Origin: a candidate division WOR-3 bacterium
Lineage (GTDB): Bacteria; Hydrothermota; Tepidihabitantia; SM23-42
NCBI GenBank assembly: GCA_011052815.1
Contig: DRIG01000055.1
Location: forward strand, 1 to 45,992
Reading direction: 5' to 3'
DNA: 45,992 nucleotides
The translations under genes were made by a program, and so were the position numbers. Numbering within the stretch: the stretch's first letter is position 1; each line of letters opens with the position of its first letter. Below the pieces are notes generated by a model. It was not told the DNA's origin, did no database searches, and saw nothing but the letters and a program-made list of their open reading frames with translations. Shown here piece by piece: positions 7,052 to 15,807 of the stretch.

Positions 7052-8479
7052 ATGAGGTTGTTTATTTTATTTTGTTTAGCCATATCAAGCCGGGCGCAGA
7101 TCTTGAGTATCGACGTACCGGCACCGCCATTTCAGATAATCGATAATAACCTCAGCGCTGAATCCTGTGCCGGTATCAACATCCCGGGCGCACCCGACTT
7201 ACCGACAAAGACCGTAACCATCTGCCTGCCGCCGGGAGCAATCATAGAAAAAGTCGACTTTTCCGGCCGGAGAATTGAAACAGGCATCTGTGAAATATCA
7301 CCAGCATCAACCGATCTGCCGCTTGTTGCCGACAAAAAAATCTTCCAGAAAATCCAGCGGGCCTATAGACTTCAGAAAGACAGAGTTTACACTGATGACA
7401 ACCTGTACCCACAAGATTACGGAGTAGTATTGTCAAAAGGCGGGCTGCGAAAATATACACTCCTTACAGTCGCCTGTTATCATTTTGCCTATCGCCCGGT
7501 GTCAAAGAGACTCTATTATTCGCCGGTGATTCATATTGAAATACAATACAGAATGCCTGATCTTGGAAGCGCACGGGCACGGTTCTGGGAACGCCTGAAG
7601 AACGACGTCACCTATGACGACGTCGCGCAGGAAATAATCTACAACTGGCAGGACGCTGAAGCCTGGTATCAAACTGAAACGCCGCATCGTGTCAACGGAT
7701 ACTACATAATCATTCCCGCTTCACTCCAGAGTTCGGTCGATACCCTGGTCGCTTACCGTCAGACGCAGGGGTATGAGGTAAACGTCGTCACCAAAGAGTA
7801 TATCGAAGCGAATGTAACCGGTGTGGACTTGCAGCAGAAGATAAGAAATTATTTAAGACAGAACCTGGCTGATATTGAATACGTACTCCCCGCGGGATTC
7901 ATCGATGACATTCCCTGGCGTGATATGGTGCCCTTTAATAACGACCCCGACAGCCCGTATAATGACCCGAACATCTCTCCGATACCGAGTGACCTGTATT
8001 ATGCGGAACTAACTGATGAAGACAGTCTGTCGTGGGACTATGACGGCGACGCGTATTACGGCGAGGTCTTTGGCTCCCTGGGATATCTCAACGGCGACGA
8101 CTCTCCTGATTATCACGCAGACGTCCATCTGGGAAGGATACCGTTCAGCACTGATTATGTCATTGAAGACATCTGCGCCAAATTAATCTCTTTTGACAAC
8201 AACACGGATATCTCCTACAAAACCGCTGCCCTGCTTCCCGCGGCGTTATATTACTATGCCAATGAAAACAACGGCGGTAACACCCGTCTTGACGGTGCGA
8301 CCTTTACTGAAGAATTGCTCGATGACGGTATTCTCGACTCGACGAACGCCGTAACCTTGTATGAAAAAGGAGGTCTTCGGCCCAGCATCTACTCCTGCAC
8401 CGACTCCCTCACCGAGACCAACCACATTTTGTACTGGCAGAACAAAGGAATAATGTATGAATGCCACCACGGAAATTAA
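7052..8479 (+). pseudogene. C25 (gingipain-like) peptidase, truncated at the catalytic His region
   Basis: The product has a signal peptide (MRLFILFCLAISSRAQ) and a propeptide-like N-terminal region. From about residue 210 comes the start of the C25 fold (YYIIIPASLQSSVDTLVAYR, GYEVNVVTKEYIE, YVLPAGFIDDIPW, HADVHLGRIPF). It ends at ECHHGN. In C25 enzymes a His-Gly pair at this point is the catalytic histidine, and the catalytic cysteine lies some tens of residues further on. Here a stop follows at once, so the cysteine half is missing. The sorting domain that should end the protein is found in another frame at 8457-8750. Together these suggest one gene broken by an internal deletion. Confidence 0.65.
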
Positions 8480-8750
8480 AGAGGTAAACGAAAGAGTCAA
8501 AACCAGCCCGATCAAAATATTCCCGAATCCGGGTTCAGGGCGGTTGACGATCAGCTTCGCTCCTCTCTCGAAAAGCAGGATAAAAATCGAACTGTATGAT
8601 ATAAACGGAAGATTTGTGCAGAGTATTTATAATGGAGTTATTGAAGGGGAATCCAGAGAATTCAAGATAAAACTGCCTGCGGGGATATACTTTCTCAAAT
8701 TGGCGGAAAAGAGTAAGACGACTTTTGAAAAGGTAATAATCATAAAATAA
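8457..8750 (+). pseudogene. Detached C-terminal sorting domain of the broken C25 gene
   Basis: These 97 residues hold a complete Por-secretion-like tail: IKIFPNPGSGRLTISF, IKIELYDINGRFV, PAGIYFLKL and KVIIIK. It overlaps the end of the C25 frame in a different register, without a signal peptide or convincing ribosome-binding site. I read it as the original 3' end of the peptidase gene, put out of frame by the deletion near 8450-8480. Confidence 0.6.
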
Positions 8751-8820
8751 AGCACTATTGGACGACAGGGCCTGTTACCGAAAGATCGCAAAATACGTCT
8801 TATAAATAAAAGGAGGTTAT

Positions 8821-9192
8821 ATGGCGATGTTTCAATTTGCATTTATCATTCCGATTGTCGCAATAGTCTTTGGCTGCGGTATTGCCATTATAGCAATCAT
8901 CGCTGAATACAAAGAAAAGAAAAAATACTATGAGTCGATGGTTAAGGCGCTTGAGAGCGGCAAAAGTTCTGAAGAGATTCAGGCTTTATTCAACCTGCCC
9001 CGCAGAGAAGAACTCGATGAAACCAGGTATTTGAAAAAAGGTGTTGTCACGATTGCAGTCGGAATAGGTGTGGGGATAATCGGCGTGTTCGTAAATGCAG
9101 ACGTAATTATCGGAATCGGTGGTTTCCTGTGCATACTCGGTCTCTCGTTCTTATTGATACATTATCTGCTCAATAAAAAGAAATCGGCATAA
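8821..9192 (+). CDS. Small membrane protein (DUF6249-like) next to an ECF sigma factor
   Basis: This 123-residue protein has one N-terminal transmembrane helix (about residues 5-28), a charged helical segment (YKEKKKYYESMVKALESGKSSEEIQALF) and two closely spaced C-terminal helices (about 75-115). The ALESGKSSEEI stretch is typical of DUF6249-like proteins commonly found beside sigma/anti-sigma pairs. AAAGGAGG lies just before the ATG. It is followed after 6 bp by the sigma factor, so it is probably the first gene of a three-gene operon. The biochemical role is unknown. Confidence 0.6.
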   Translation: MAMFQFAFIIPIVAIVFGCGIAIIAIIAEYKEKKKYYESMVKALESGKSSEEIQALFNLPRREELDETRYLKKGVVTIAVGIGVGIIGVFVNADVIIGIGGFLCILGLSFLLIHYLLNKKKSA

Positions 9193-9198
9193 TTATCT

Positions 9199-9744
9199 TT
9201 GTCAGTCGATATTACTGAACTTGTAAGGTTATGCCGAAACGGCGATGAAAAGGCGATGGCTGAAATTATTGCCATTCATAAACAGTTAATATTCACCATT
9301 GCATACCGTATGCTGCACGACCATGAATCAAGTCTTGATGTCTGTCAGGAAACATTTATCAAAGCATTCAGAAACATCCACCGCCTGAGGAAGCCCGAAT
9401 ACATAAAGACCTGGTTGTGCTGCATCGCACGCAATCTCATTTATGACCGGCTGCGGAAAAGAAAGCGCCAGAAGAACGTCAGCCTGGAACAGATCAAGGA
9501 ACCATCTGCACCTGACCAGACAGCCAGGATAAGAAAACGTATGATCATCCAAAAAGCGCTCGACAGACTGAAAGAACAAGACAGACTGTTATTGGTCTTG
9601 TTCTATTATCAGAATATGGACATAAAGGAAATCGCAGGGGTCGTCGGCAAGAAACCGGCGAACATCAAAACGGCTTTGAGCCGGGCAAGGGTTCGATTAA
9701 GAAAGGAGTTGAACGGTTATGAAGAAGAACTGCTGTCCTCATGA
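9199..9744 (+). CDS. ECF-family RNA polymerase sigma factor
   Basis: The 181-residue product has the two-domain ECF layout. Region 2 (about residues 8-85) contains ELVRLCRNGDEKAMAEII, LDVCQETFIKAFRNI and YIKTWLCCIARNLIYDRLR. Region 4 (about 115-170) contains ALDRLKEQDRLLLVLFYYQN, MDIKEIA and NIKTALSRARVRLRK. The start is TTG at 9199; the next Met is inside region 2, so TTG is preferred. It overlaps the anti-sigma gene by 26 bp. It probably responds to an envelope signal through that partner. Confidence 0.88.
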   Translation: MSVDITELVRLCRNGDEKAMAEIIAIHKQLIFTIAYRMLHDHESSLDVCQETFIKAFRNIHRLRKPEYIKTWLCCIARNLIYDRLRKRKRQKNVSLEQIKEPSAPDQTARIRKRMIIQKALDRLKEQDRLLLVLFYYQNMDIKEIAGVVGKKPANIKTALSRARVRLRKELNGYEEELLSS

Positions 9745-10204
9745 ACATGAATTGATTACCTATCGTTTAAATATGTTAAGTCCGGCTGAGCGTAAACTGA
9801 TTGAAGAACACATTGCCGTCTGTCATCGATGCCGGCAGGCGATGCAGATCGAACTTGAGATCGACGAATATCTGTCCACGCCAATGGATCCCGGAACCAT
9901 TGAAAATTATGTGCTGCAAAGAGTCAGGGCTTATCAAAAAACGAACGCAGCCGCTTCCTGGTGGCAATACCCGCTCGGAATTGTTTTAAATCTTTTAGCC
10001 GGCATTGCCCTCGGGCTTGGAATATGGACCATATTCACCACCCGGTTCAACACGGTTTCCTGGATGAATGAGTTTCTAAAATCCTTAGACAAAAGCCTGA
10101 ATACCGACGTAGAATTTTATATCATGAACGGAATCGGCTTTTTGTTTTTGCTGACGAGCTTTTTGTTCGCCTTCAGAAAAAGAATTTTTAAAGATCTGAT
10201 TTAG
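9719..10204 (+). CDS. Zinc-finger anti-sigma factor, membrane anchored
   Basis: In this 161-residue protein the N-terminal zinc-binding anti-sigma domain (zf-HC2 type) shows CCPHEHEL, then HIAVCHRC near residue 35, the HxxxCxxC signature. Two transmembrane helices follow at about residues 82-105 and 137-153. It is expected to hold the upstream sigma factor at the inner membrane. The 26-bp overlap implies translational coupling and balanced dosage. Confidence 0.82.
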   Translation: MKKNCCPHEHELITYRLNMLSPAERKLIEEHIAVCHRCRQAMQIELEIDEYLSTPMDPGTIENYVLQRVRAYQKTNAAASWWQYPLGIVLNLLAGIALGLGIWTIFTTRFNTVSWMNEFLKSLDKSLNTDVEFYIMNGIGFLFLLTSFLFAFRKRIFKDLI

Positions 10205-10317
10205 CGCTTGCACATACCTGACTCCTCTCCACTTTTTTCGTTTTTATTTAAAGACCCTTTTTCTCCGTCATTCCTTCGTTACACTCAGGACAACGTCTGA
10301 GGTTGCCTTCTTTCTCT

Positions 10318-10407
10318 GTCATTCTGAGTGAAACGAAGAATCTTTATCAGTCATTAGTTATTGAGATTCTTCAGTCGTCTGCTTGGGGCAGACTCCTTCA
10401 GAATGAC
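10318..10407. repeat. Imperfect inverted-repeat element (MITE-like)
   Basis: Outer arms GTCATTCTGA (10318-10327) and TCAGAATGAC (10398-10407) are perfectly inverted, and inner GAAGAATCT and AGATTCTTC also pair. The 90-bp unit could fold into a long cruciform. The rest of 10205-10463 is pyrimidine-rich with no coding potential that I can see. Confidence 0.55.
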
Positions 10408-10463
10408 AAAAGAGCGGGTGAAGGGATGATAAAAAAGTGGCGAGAAGTCAGAAAACATACCCC

Positions 10464-10491
10464 TTGACAAAGAACATTTTTTGTGTATAAT
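10464..10491 (+). promoter_or_regulatory. Promoter for the cold-shock gene
   Basis: TTGACA at 10464-10469 and TATAAT at 10486-10491 are 16 bp apart. The predicted leader is about 85 nt, long for this window. Long structured leaders are common on cold-shock mRNAs. Confidence 0.65.
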
Positions 10492-10582
10492 TATAATTAA
10501 TAAGCTTTGTTATTTGTTGAAGGACTGTAGAATATTCATTATTCACAATCTCCAAAACAAATGAAGGCTTGAAAGGAGAAAT

Positions 10583-10786
10583 ATGGTATACGGAACAGTA
10601 AAGTGGTTTGACAGTCGTAAAGGATTTGGCTTCATCGAAAAAGAAGACGGCAGTGGTGATGTTTTTGCCCACTTCCAGGAAATCATCGGTGAAGGTTACC
10701 GTACCCTGCATGAAGGTGAACGGGTCAAGTTCGAGATTATCCAATCTCCCAAGGGAGAAAAAGCCACAAAAATAGAACGTGCATAA
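10583..10786 (+). CDS. Cold-shock domain protein (CspA family)
   Basis: The 67 residues form a single OB-fold cold-shock domain with RNP1 KGFGFI (residues 14-19) and RNP2 DVFAHF (about 27-32), starting [19 protein letters not shown]. It binds single-stranded RNA and DNA and melts mRNA structure. Ribosome-binding site GAAAGGAG precedes the ATG. The gene is monocistronic, ending at the strong terminator hairpin at 10798-10839. Confidence 0.95.
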   Translation: MVYGTVKWFDSRKGFGFIEKEDGSGDVFAHFQEIIGEGYRTLHEGERVKFEIIQSPKGEKATKIERA

Positions 10787-10797
10787 GAGTGCACAAC

Positions 10798-10839
10798 AAA
10801 GAAACGGGCGGTGGTGCTTTAATCACCGCCCGTTTCTTT
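10798..10839. terminator. Bidirectional intrinsic terminator
   Basis: There is a 16-bp perfect stem (AAAGAAACGGGCGGTG at 10798-10813 pairing with 10824-10839) and a 10-nt loop. The T-rich flank beyond each arm serves the cold-shock gene on the plus strand and the tautomerase on the minus strand. The tautomerase stop codon lies in the loop. Confidence 0.85.
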
Positions 10840-11019
10840 ATATTTATCAGCAATCAATTCGCCGTTCGCACCGACGTTCTCTTTTCTGTTTTCGTGAATA
10901 ATCACGGTTATATGTTTTATCCCGTATATTCTCGATGCCACGTCGGTCAATTCCTTAACCAACTGTCTTTTCTTTTCTATCTCTTTGATTTGCGGTCCTT
11001 CGACGATAATCAAAGGCAT
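10819..11019 (-). CDS. 4-oxalocrotonate tautomerase-family enzyme
   Basis: The ATG at 11019 is chosen because it places Pro directly after Met (MPLIIVEGP), and the N-terminal proline is the catalytic base in this superfamily. The 66-residue product matches the short 4-OT subfamily in length. Its basic helix (IKEIEKKRQLVKELTDVAS) and strand ITVIIHENRKENVG are typical. GAGGTGAT provides the ribosome-binding site inside the end of the upstream tricorn gene, 2 bp away, so the two are probably cotranscribed. The substrate is unknown. Confidence 0.8.
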   Translation of the reverse strand: MPLIIVEGPQIKEIEKKRQLVKELTDVASRIYGIKHITVIIHENRKENVGANGELIADKYKETGGD

Positions 11020-11021
11020 AA

Positions 11022-14000
11022 TCACCTCTTTTCAATCTGTTCAAGCAAAACCTCTATCGCCCTGGTGAGCTGGGCGTCTTCACTTGAACCATCCTGTTCA
11101 GGTATATTTTCCACATAAATATCAGGTTCAACCGGTGTGTTCTCCAAATTCACACCATTGAGCATAAACCAACCCGTACCCGGCACACGGAAACTTGAAC
11201 CGTCCAGCAGTTTTATGTCGTTCGTGCCGATCACCGCACCAAAAGTCGGCGTGCCCACAACAAGCCCCAAGTTCAATTCTTTGAACCCCGCCGGAAAAAT
11301 TTCAGCGTCGCTGTAGCAGTATTCGTTGATAAGCAGAACCGTGGGTTTATCCCACTTAAAGAGAGAGCTGTACTCTTTATCACCCCCGCGTTCTTTTGAG
11401 TAAGCGTACGCGGTTCTGCGCAGGATATTCAAAAGTTCGTCGTGGATATTGCCGCCTCCATTGTACCGTATGTCAATGATGAGGCCGTCTTTGTCCATCT
11501 CTTTGTATAAATCGTTCTCGAACTTTTTGAGGCTGGAAGTGCTCATCGACGCGATGTAGAGATAACCCAGTCGCTCGTCCGATTTTTTGTGAACATATTT
11601 TTTGTTCGACTCCACCCAGTTCTTGTCGATCAAGCGCATTATCGCATAAGGGGTTTCAGGTGTGACCTTGACGTTCTTCACTTCTCCTTTTTTGTTGACG
11701 GTGAGCATAATTTCTTTGCCGTTCTTGTTCTGAAGAAGGGCATAGAAGTTGTCTCCTTTTTTTATCTCGATTCCATTGACGTGGGTGATGACGTCACCGG
11801 GTTCAATCCCCACTTTCTCTTCCGCCGCCGGCGAGTCCGGAATAAGGTCTTTAACCTTGACTCCATCACCCTGGTATCTGTCATCATAGATTATTCCCAG
11901 GGCACCGGTCGTTTCTTTGTAATCGCGGCTCTTCCAGACACCCAGATGAGAGGCATTCAACTCACCGATCATCATCCTTATGATATTGTGAAACTCGCGA
12001 ATCGTCCTCATCTTCAATGCCCGGTCCCTGTATTTGTCGTACATCGCCCGCCAGTCTATGCCGTGAAAATCACTGTCATAAAAACCGTCCTGGAGCGCCC
12101 ACCACGCTTCGTCAAAGACCTCTTTCCGCTCTTCAAGTCTGTCTATGCCGATCTTGACGTTGAAGCCGAGCGGCGTGGACTGCCCGCTTGTGATATCAGC
12201 GCAGAATAAATTCCCCGAACCTGAAACATAGAAGATTTTCTTTCGGTCTTCAGTGATTGTAAACTGCTGCGGCCTCACATTGCCCTTTGTCACCCGCTTG
12301 AGGTCTTTTCCGAGCCAATCCACGGTCCAGATGTCGTTGCTGTTCAGGGCATTTGAATAAATGGCAAACTGTTTACCGTCCGGCGATTGGGCGACGTAGT
12401 TATAATATCCGTCGACCTTTGTCACGGTGTGAATTCTCTCTTCGATATTATCGAAATCGATCTTCACGACGACGCTGCCTGTAGTATCCTCTTCTTCGTT
12501 CTCCCAGTAATCCATGTCCTTTTCTTCGTCTTCTTTTAATAAAAAAACATACTTCATCCACAGGTCGCCGGTCGCATTGCGTGAAGCAAAAGCGATCCTT
12601 CTGCCGTCGCTGCTCCACATCGGTTTGTAATCGTCGTTGGGATGATTTGAGATGTTTACAGGCTCTCTACTGCCGTCTGCCGGGACGACGAAGATATCTT
12701 CGCGCCAGCCGAGAGTCGTCCGACTGAAGGTAATCCATTTGCTGTCCGGTGACCAGTCCATCCAGAGCACGTCGTTTTCCGGACATAGTTTCTTGCTGAA
12801 ACGGCCGTCCTTGTCCATCACGTAAAGCTCCCGTCGGTGCTTGAAATAAGCAATCTGTTCACCGTCGGGCGAAAAGACCGGTTTGATCTCGGTCTCCGGA
12901 GTGTCGAGTATCTTTTTCGTGTTGAATATCAAATCGTCGTAAAACTTCTCCTCGGTCGCCGGTTCAACCGTACAGATATCCATGTCCCCGTCTTCCCTTG
13001 ACGAAAAGACAAGAAGCTCTTTTTCCGGATGCCAAGAAATGTGTTTTTCTATATAAGGAGTGTTGGTCACCTGGACGACCTTATCGGGTTTGCGGTCTTT
13101 CAAAGACATCACGAAAATGTCACCGTGGACGACGAATGCAAGCTCTTTTTCGTCAGGAGAAAGGGCGAACTCCGTGGCATCGCGGCTGAATACTTTGTAG
13201 GTGAATACGTTCTCTTTGAAGCCCTGATTTACCCTTACAGAGATCTTTTTCTTCCTGCCGTCCGCAACATCGTATCTGTAGAGATAACCGTTGCACTCGT
13301 AAACAATTACAGAACCGTCCCGGGAAATCTTCGGAAAGTGAATATCCTCGGCCTCGAACGTCAGTTGCTCGGGATTCCCGCCGTTCAGGTCCATTCTCCA
13401 GAGGTTGTTCACGCCGTCGTCTGCACGATTGCTCAGAAAATACAATTTGTTATCCAGTTGTGAGTACATCGGATAACCGTCCCTGCCCGGTGTCTCGGTG
13501 ATGCGCCGGGATGGGCCGTCGGGTAAGCTCTTCAGCCAGATGTCCTGATTATTGCCTCCCTTGTATTTTCTGCGCCACCAGGGTGCTCCGCCTCGCACGT
13601 AGTAAAACTCTTTTCCGCCGGGCATAAAGCAGACGTCACGCGCGCTGAATCGGGTGATCATCTGCGGCAGTCCTCCGTTAATGGAAATTTTATAGAGGGC
13701 GGACATCAGGGTGTGTCGGTACGAACCGAAAAGGACATATTCGCCGTCCGGAGTCCAGCCGTATAAGATGTCGTGCATCGAGTAATACGTCAGACGCTTT
13801 GAAGGAGCGCTTCCGTCAGCAGGGATTACACAGATGTCTTCATTTCCCCAGCGGTCGGTCTCAAAGGCAATCCACTTTCCGTCCGGAGACCAGTACGAAA
13901 CACCGTCGTAGCCGGTATGAACAGTCAACCGCTCTGCCCTGCCTCCGTCTGCACTGACGATCCAGATGTCCCCATAATAGGAAAAAGAGATTTTACTGCC

Positions 14001-14108
14001 GTCGGGCGAGGGTGCAGGAAATTGCATATCCCTTATCTCTTCACTGAAAACGGTTGAATACGACAACACAAAAAATATGACGGGAATGAATAAAGTTATC
14101 TTCTTCAT
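11022..14108 (-). CDS. Tricorn-type S41 protease with beta-propeller domains
   Basis: The 1028-residue product has a signal peptide (MKKITLFIPVIFFVLSYSTVFS), so it acts outside the cytoplasm. Residues about 30-640 are WD40/PD40-like blades (FPAPSPDGSKISFS, WSPDGKWIAF, WHPEKELLVF). About 750-830 is a PDZ domain (IPDSPAAEEKVGIEPGDVITHV). The C-terminal S41 domain has ELNASHLGV, the nucleophile region NEYCYSDAEIF and a late acidic element VEPDIYVEN, in the order seen in archaeal tricorn. Family enzymes cleave peptides fed through the propeller. A TTGACA-like -35 box at 14137-14142 (minus strand) places the transcription start almost at the ATG. Confidence 0.88.
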   Translation of the reverse strand: MKKITLFIPVIFFVLSYSTVFSEEIRDMQFPAPSPDGSKISFSYYGDIWIVSADGGRAERLTVHTGYDGVSYWSPDGKWIAFETDRWGNEDICVIPADGSAPSKRLTYYSMHDILYGWTPDGEYVLFGSYRHTLMSALYKISINGGLPQMITRFSARDVCFMPGGKEFYYVRGGAPWWRRKYKGGNNQDIWLKSLPDGPSRRITETPGRDGYPMYSQLDNKLYFLSNRADDGVNNLWRMDLNGGNPEQLTFEAEDIHFPKISRDGSVIVYECNGYLYRYDVADGRKKKISVRVNQGFKENVFTYKVFSRDATEFALSPDEKELAFVVHGDIFVMSLKDRKPDKVVQVTNTPYIEKHISWHPEKELLVFSSREDGDMDICTVEPATEEKFYDDLIFNTKKILDTPETEIKPVFSPDGEQIAYFKHRRELYVMDKDGRFSKKLCPENDVLWMDWSPDSKWITFSRTTLGWREDIFVVPADGSREPVNISNHPNDDYKPMWSSDGRRIAFASRNATGDLWMKYVFLLKEDEEKDMDYWENEEEDTTGSVVVKIDFDNIEERIHTVTKVDGYYNYVAQSPDGKQFAIYSNALNSNDIWTVDWLGKDLKRVTKGNVRPQQFTITEDRKKIFYVSGSGNLFCADITSGQSTPLGFNVKIGIDRLEERKEVFDEAWWALQDGFYDSDFHGIDWRAMYDKYRDRALKMRTIREFHNIIRMMIGELNASHLGVWKSRDYKETTGALGIIYDDRYQGDGVKVKDLIPDSPAAEEKVGIEPGDVITHVNGIEIKKGDNFYALLQNKNGKEIMLTVNKKGEVKNVKVTPETPYAIMRLIDKNWVESNKKYVHKKSDERLGYLYIASMSTSSLKKFENDLYKEMDKDGLIIDIRYNGGGNIHDELLNILRRTAYAYSKERGGDKEYSSLFKWDKPTVLLINEYCYSDAEIFPAGFKELNLGLVVGTPTFGAVIGTNDIKLLDGSSFRVPGTGWFMLNGVNLENTPVEPDIYVENIPEQDGSSEDAQLTRAIEVLLEQIEKR

Positions 14109-14168
14109 AAAGAAGGATATATTAAAACCACTTTGTTGTCAAGGAATATTCGTGCTTTTATCGGATAA

Positions 14169-14627
14169 TCAGCATCTTGGATGAACACCGATAATCAGAG
14201 CGCCGGTCAGAACAAAACCGCTTCCTAAAAGACAACCCGCCATCTTACCCAGGGCGGTCGTCACCGGTTCCCGTGACTCCTCGATTCCTTTCTTGCGCAG
14301 CCACTCTGCGATTCCGCCTTCAATAAAACCGGCGATGCCGTCGGTGAGCGCATCGCCGATCACGCTGCCGGCGATTGCACCCATAACGCCAAAAAATGTC
14401 CCGCCCCACAGCGCCGGGATCGTCAAGAGTCCGGTATCCAGAGCCCCGAAGATCAAATCCGGGATTGCCCGTCTTAGAGAACGTTGTGCAATAATCAAAC
14501 CCGCAAAAGGTACTACTGTCAAGCCGAAAACCACGGGGCCGACCGGAAGTCTGTGCTGAAGGGTGATTACCCCCATAACCGTGATGATGACTCCAAATAT
14601 CGTCACGTAAGATGCTTTTTTTATCAT
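14169..14627 (-). CDS. Small glycine-rich integral membrane protein
   Basis: I do not recognise a family for this 152-residue protein. It has about four hydrophobic segments: residues 5-22, 28-46, a long Gly/Ala-rich stretch at 70-110 (GGTFFGVMGAIAGSVIGDAL), and 125-147. GGAG precedes the ATG, and a good promoter lies at 14673-14701 on the minus strand. It is divergent from the small Cys-rich gene at 14821. Confidence 0.6.
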   Translation of the reverse strand: MIKKASYVTIFGVIITVMGVITLQHRLPVGPVVFGLTVVPFAGLIIAQRSLRRAIPDLIFGALDTGLLTIPALWGGTFFGVMGAIAGSVIGDALTDGIAGFIEGGIAEWLRKKGIEESREPVTTALGKMAGCLLGSGFVLTGALIIGVHPRC

Positions 14628-14672
14628 ATATTCTCCTTTTATTTTTGTATAAATTTATGGATTAATGCTTTT

Positions 14673-14701
14673 ATTATATCTTTCTTTACTGATTGTGTCA
14701 A
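14673..14701 (-). promoter_or_regulatory. Promoter for the membrane-protein gene at 14627
   Basis: On the minus strand, TTGACA (14696-14701) and TATAAT (14673-14678) have a 17-bp spacer. It is divergent with the promoter at 14722. Confidence 0.6.
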
Positions 14702-14721
14702 CAAGACGTCCACATAATTGC

Positions 14722-14749
14722 TTGACAATCGCAAAATTTACCATAGAAT
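14722..14749 (+). promoter_or_regulatory. Promoter for the small Cys-rich gene
   Basis: TTGACA at 14722-14727 and TAGAAT at 14744-14749 are 16 bp apart. Confidence 0.55.
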
Positions 14750-14820
14750 TAAGGCATCGTAATTATTATATTATCGATGATTTTGTTGAATAAGCCGATT
14801 TTAAAAAGGAGGTAATAAAA

Positions 14821-14997
14821 ATGGCTGAAGAAAAGAAGCAGGAATATTATATCTGTCCGTTCAGCAATGTTCAAAAACCGCGTATGTGTCCGGCAAAACA
14901 TATGAATGCGGGATGGAAATGCCCCCTGGAAAGAGGCAGTGAATGTGCAATCGGGAAGCTTGCTGATATTCTGCAGCAGCAGAAGGTCGGCTATTAG
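14821..14997 (+). CDS. 58-residue Cys-containing protein, uncharacterised
   Basis: The protein begins MAEEKKQEYYICPFSN and has four cysteines in the pattern ICPF, MCPAKH, KCPLE and ECAIG, with a basic N-terminal half. AAGGAGG lies nine bases before the ATG and a promoter is at 14722-14749, so it is very likely real despite its size. The paired Cys-Pro motifs could bind zinc or an iron-sulphur cluster; this is only suggested by spacing. It has no signal peptide and is therefore cytoplasmic. Confidence 0.7.
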   Translation: MAEEKKQEYYICPFSNVQKPRMCPAKHMNAGWKCPLERGSECAIGKLADILQQQKVGY

Positions 14998-15024
14998 CGA
15001 TTAAAACTTTTACTCAATAATTTT

Positions 15025-15807
15025 TTAATAATGGCCTAAAAGGCCGCGGTCCTTTGCCACCTTTTCGCAGAACCTGAAGATCAAAAATCCGGTTATCAAA
15101 TAAAAAAGGGCGTTCCCGATTAAGATTAAAATATCATAAACCGGCATTTTGTAAATAGGCACTTTATCCATCATATTCATGCCGATCAGATGAGTTCCCA
15201 GTGAAAAAGGTAGAATCTTTAATATCGGTGCTTTGTCAATCGGTGCCACGATGAAGCCGACGAAGATGAACTGCAGTATCTGGAAAAAAGCCTGGATCTT
15301 TTTAAATATGAGACCGAGTCCGCCGGTGATGAAACCTATTCCGTAGCCGCTGGCGATCGTCAGAATCAGAAGAGGCACAATAGTGATGAGGTCGAAATGC
15401 AAAAATCTGCCGGTGGTGACCATCATCAAAACGAGAATCGGTATCACCCAGACCAGACTCCAGATGAAGTTCGAGATTACCGTAAAGACCGCCACGGTTT
15501 CGTAACCCAGAGGTGTCATATAGAGCTGTTCCAGAGTTCCTGCCCGCGCTTCCTGAATAATGCCCCAGGAGAGCGTGCTGTAAGCGGCGATTGAATACGT
15601 CCAGATAAAGAACCCCACGATGAATCCCTCAGTGGTTCTGGAAAACGACGGCTGGTTCCCGCCGATGAACTTATAACCCAGGAAAAAGAGCAGAAAGACC
15701 AGGTAGATTGTGACTATTGCGGAAATCGTGTTGAACGGATACCGTTTGAGGTGAATCCACTCTTTCAAAAAGATTGTCTTGAAAAGAATCAAATATCTAT
15801 TTTTCAT
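15025..15807 (-). CDS. ABC-2 type permease
   Basis: The 260-residue protein has six hydrophobic segments and the conserved mid-protein pattern of ABC-2 permeases (WGIIQEARAGTLEQLYMTPLG at about residues 80-100). It overlaps the ATPase gene by 11 bp and is coupled to it. Together they form a simple export pump whose cargo cannot be told from sequence. Confidence 0.82.
   Translation of the reverse strand: MKNRYLILFKTIFLKEWIHLKRYPFNTISAIVTIYLVFLLFFLGYKFIGGNQPSFSRTTEGFIVGFFIWTYSIAAYSTLSWGIIQEARAGTLEQLYMTPLGYETVAVFTVISNFIWSLVWVIPILVLMMVTTGRFLHFDLITIVPLLILTIASGYGIGFITGGLGLIFKKIQAFFQILQFIFVGFIVAPIDKAPILKILPFSLGTHLIGMNMMDKVPIYKMPVYDILILIGNALFYLITGFLIFRFCEKVAKDRGLLGHY

Noticed and set aside
11589-12209. 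Long plus-strand frame opposite the tricorn gene
   Set aside because: It is a shadow of the GC-rich minus-strand coding sequence, with no start signals and no recognisable protein features.
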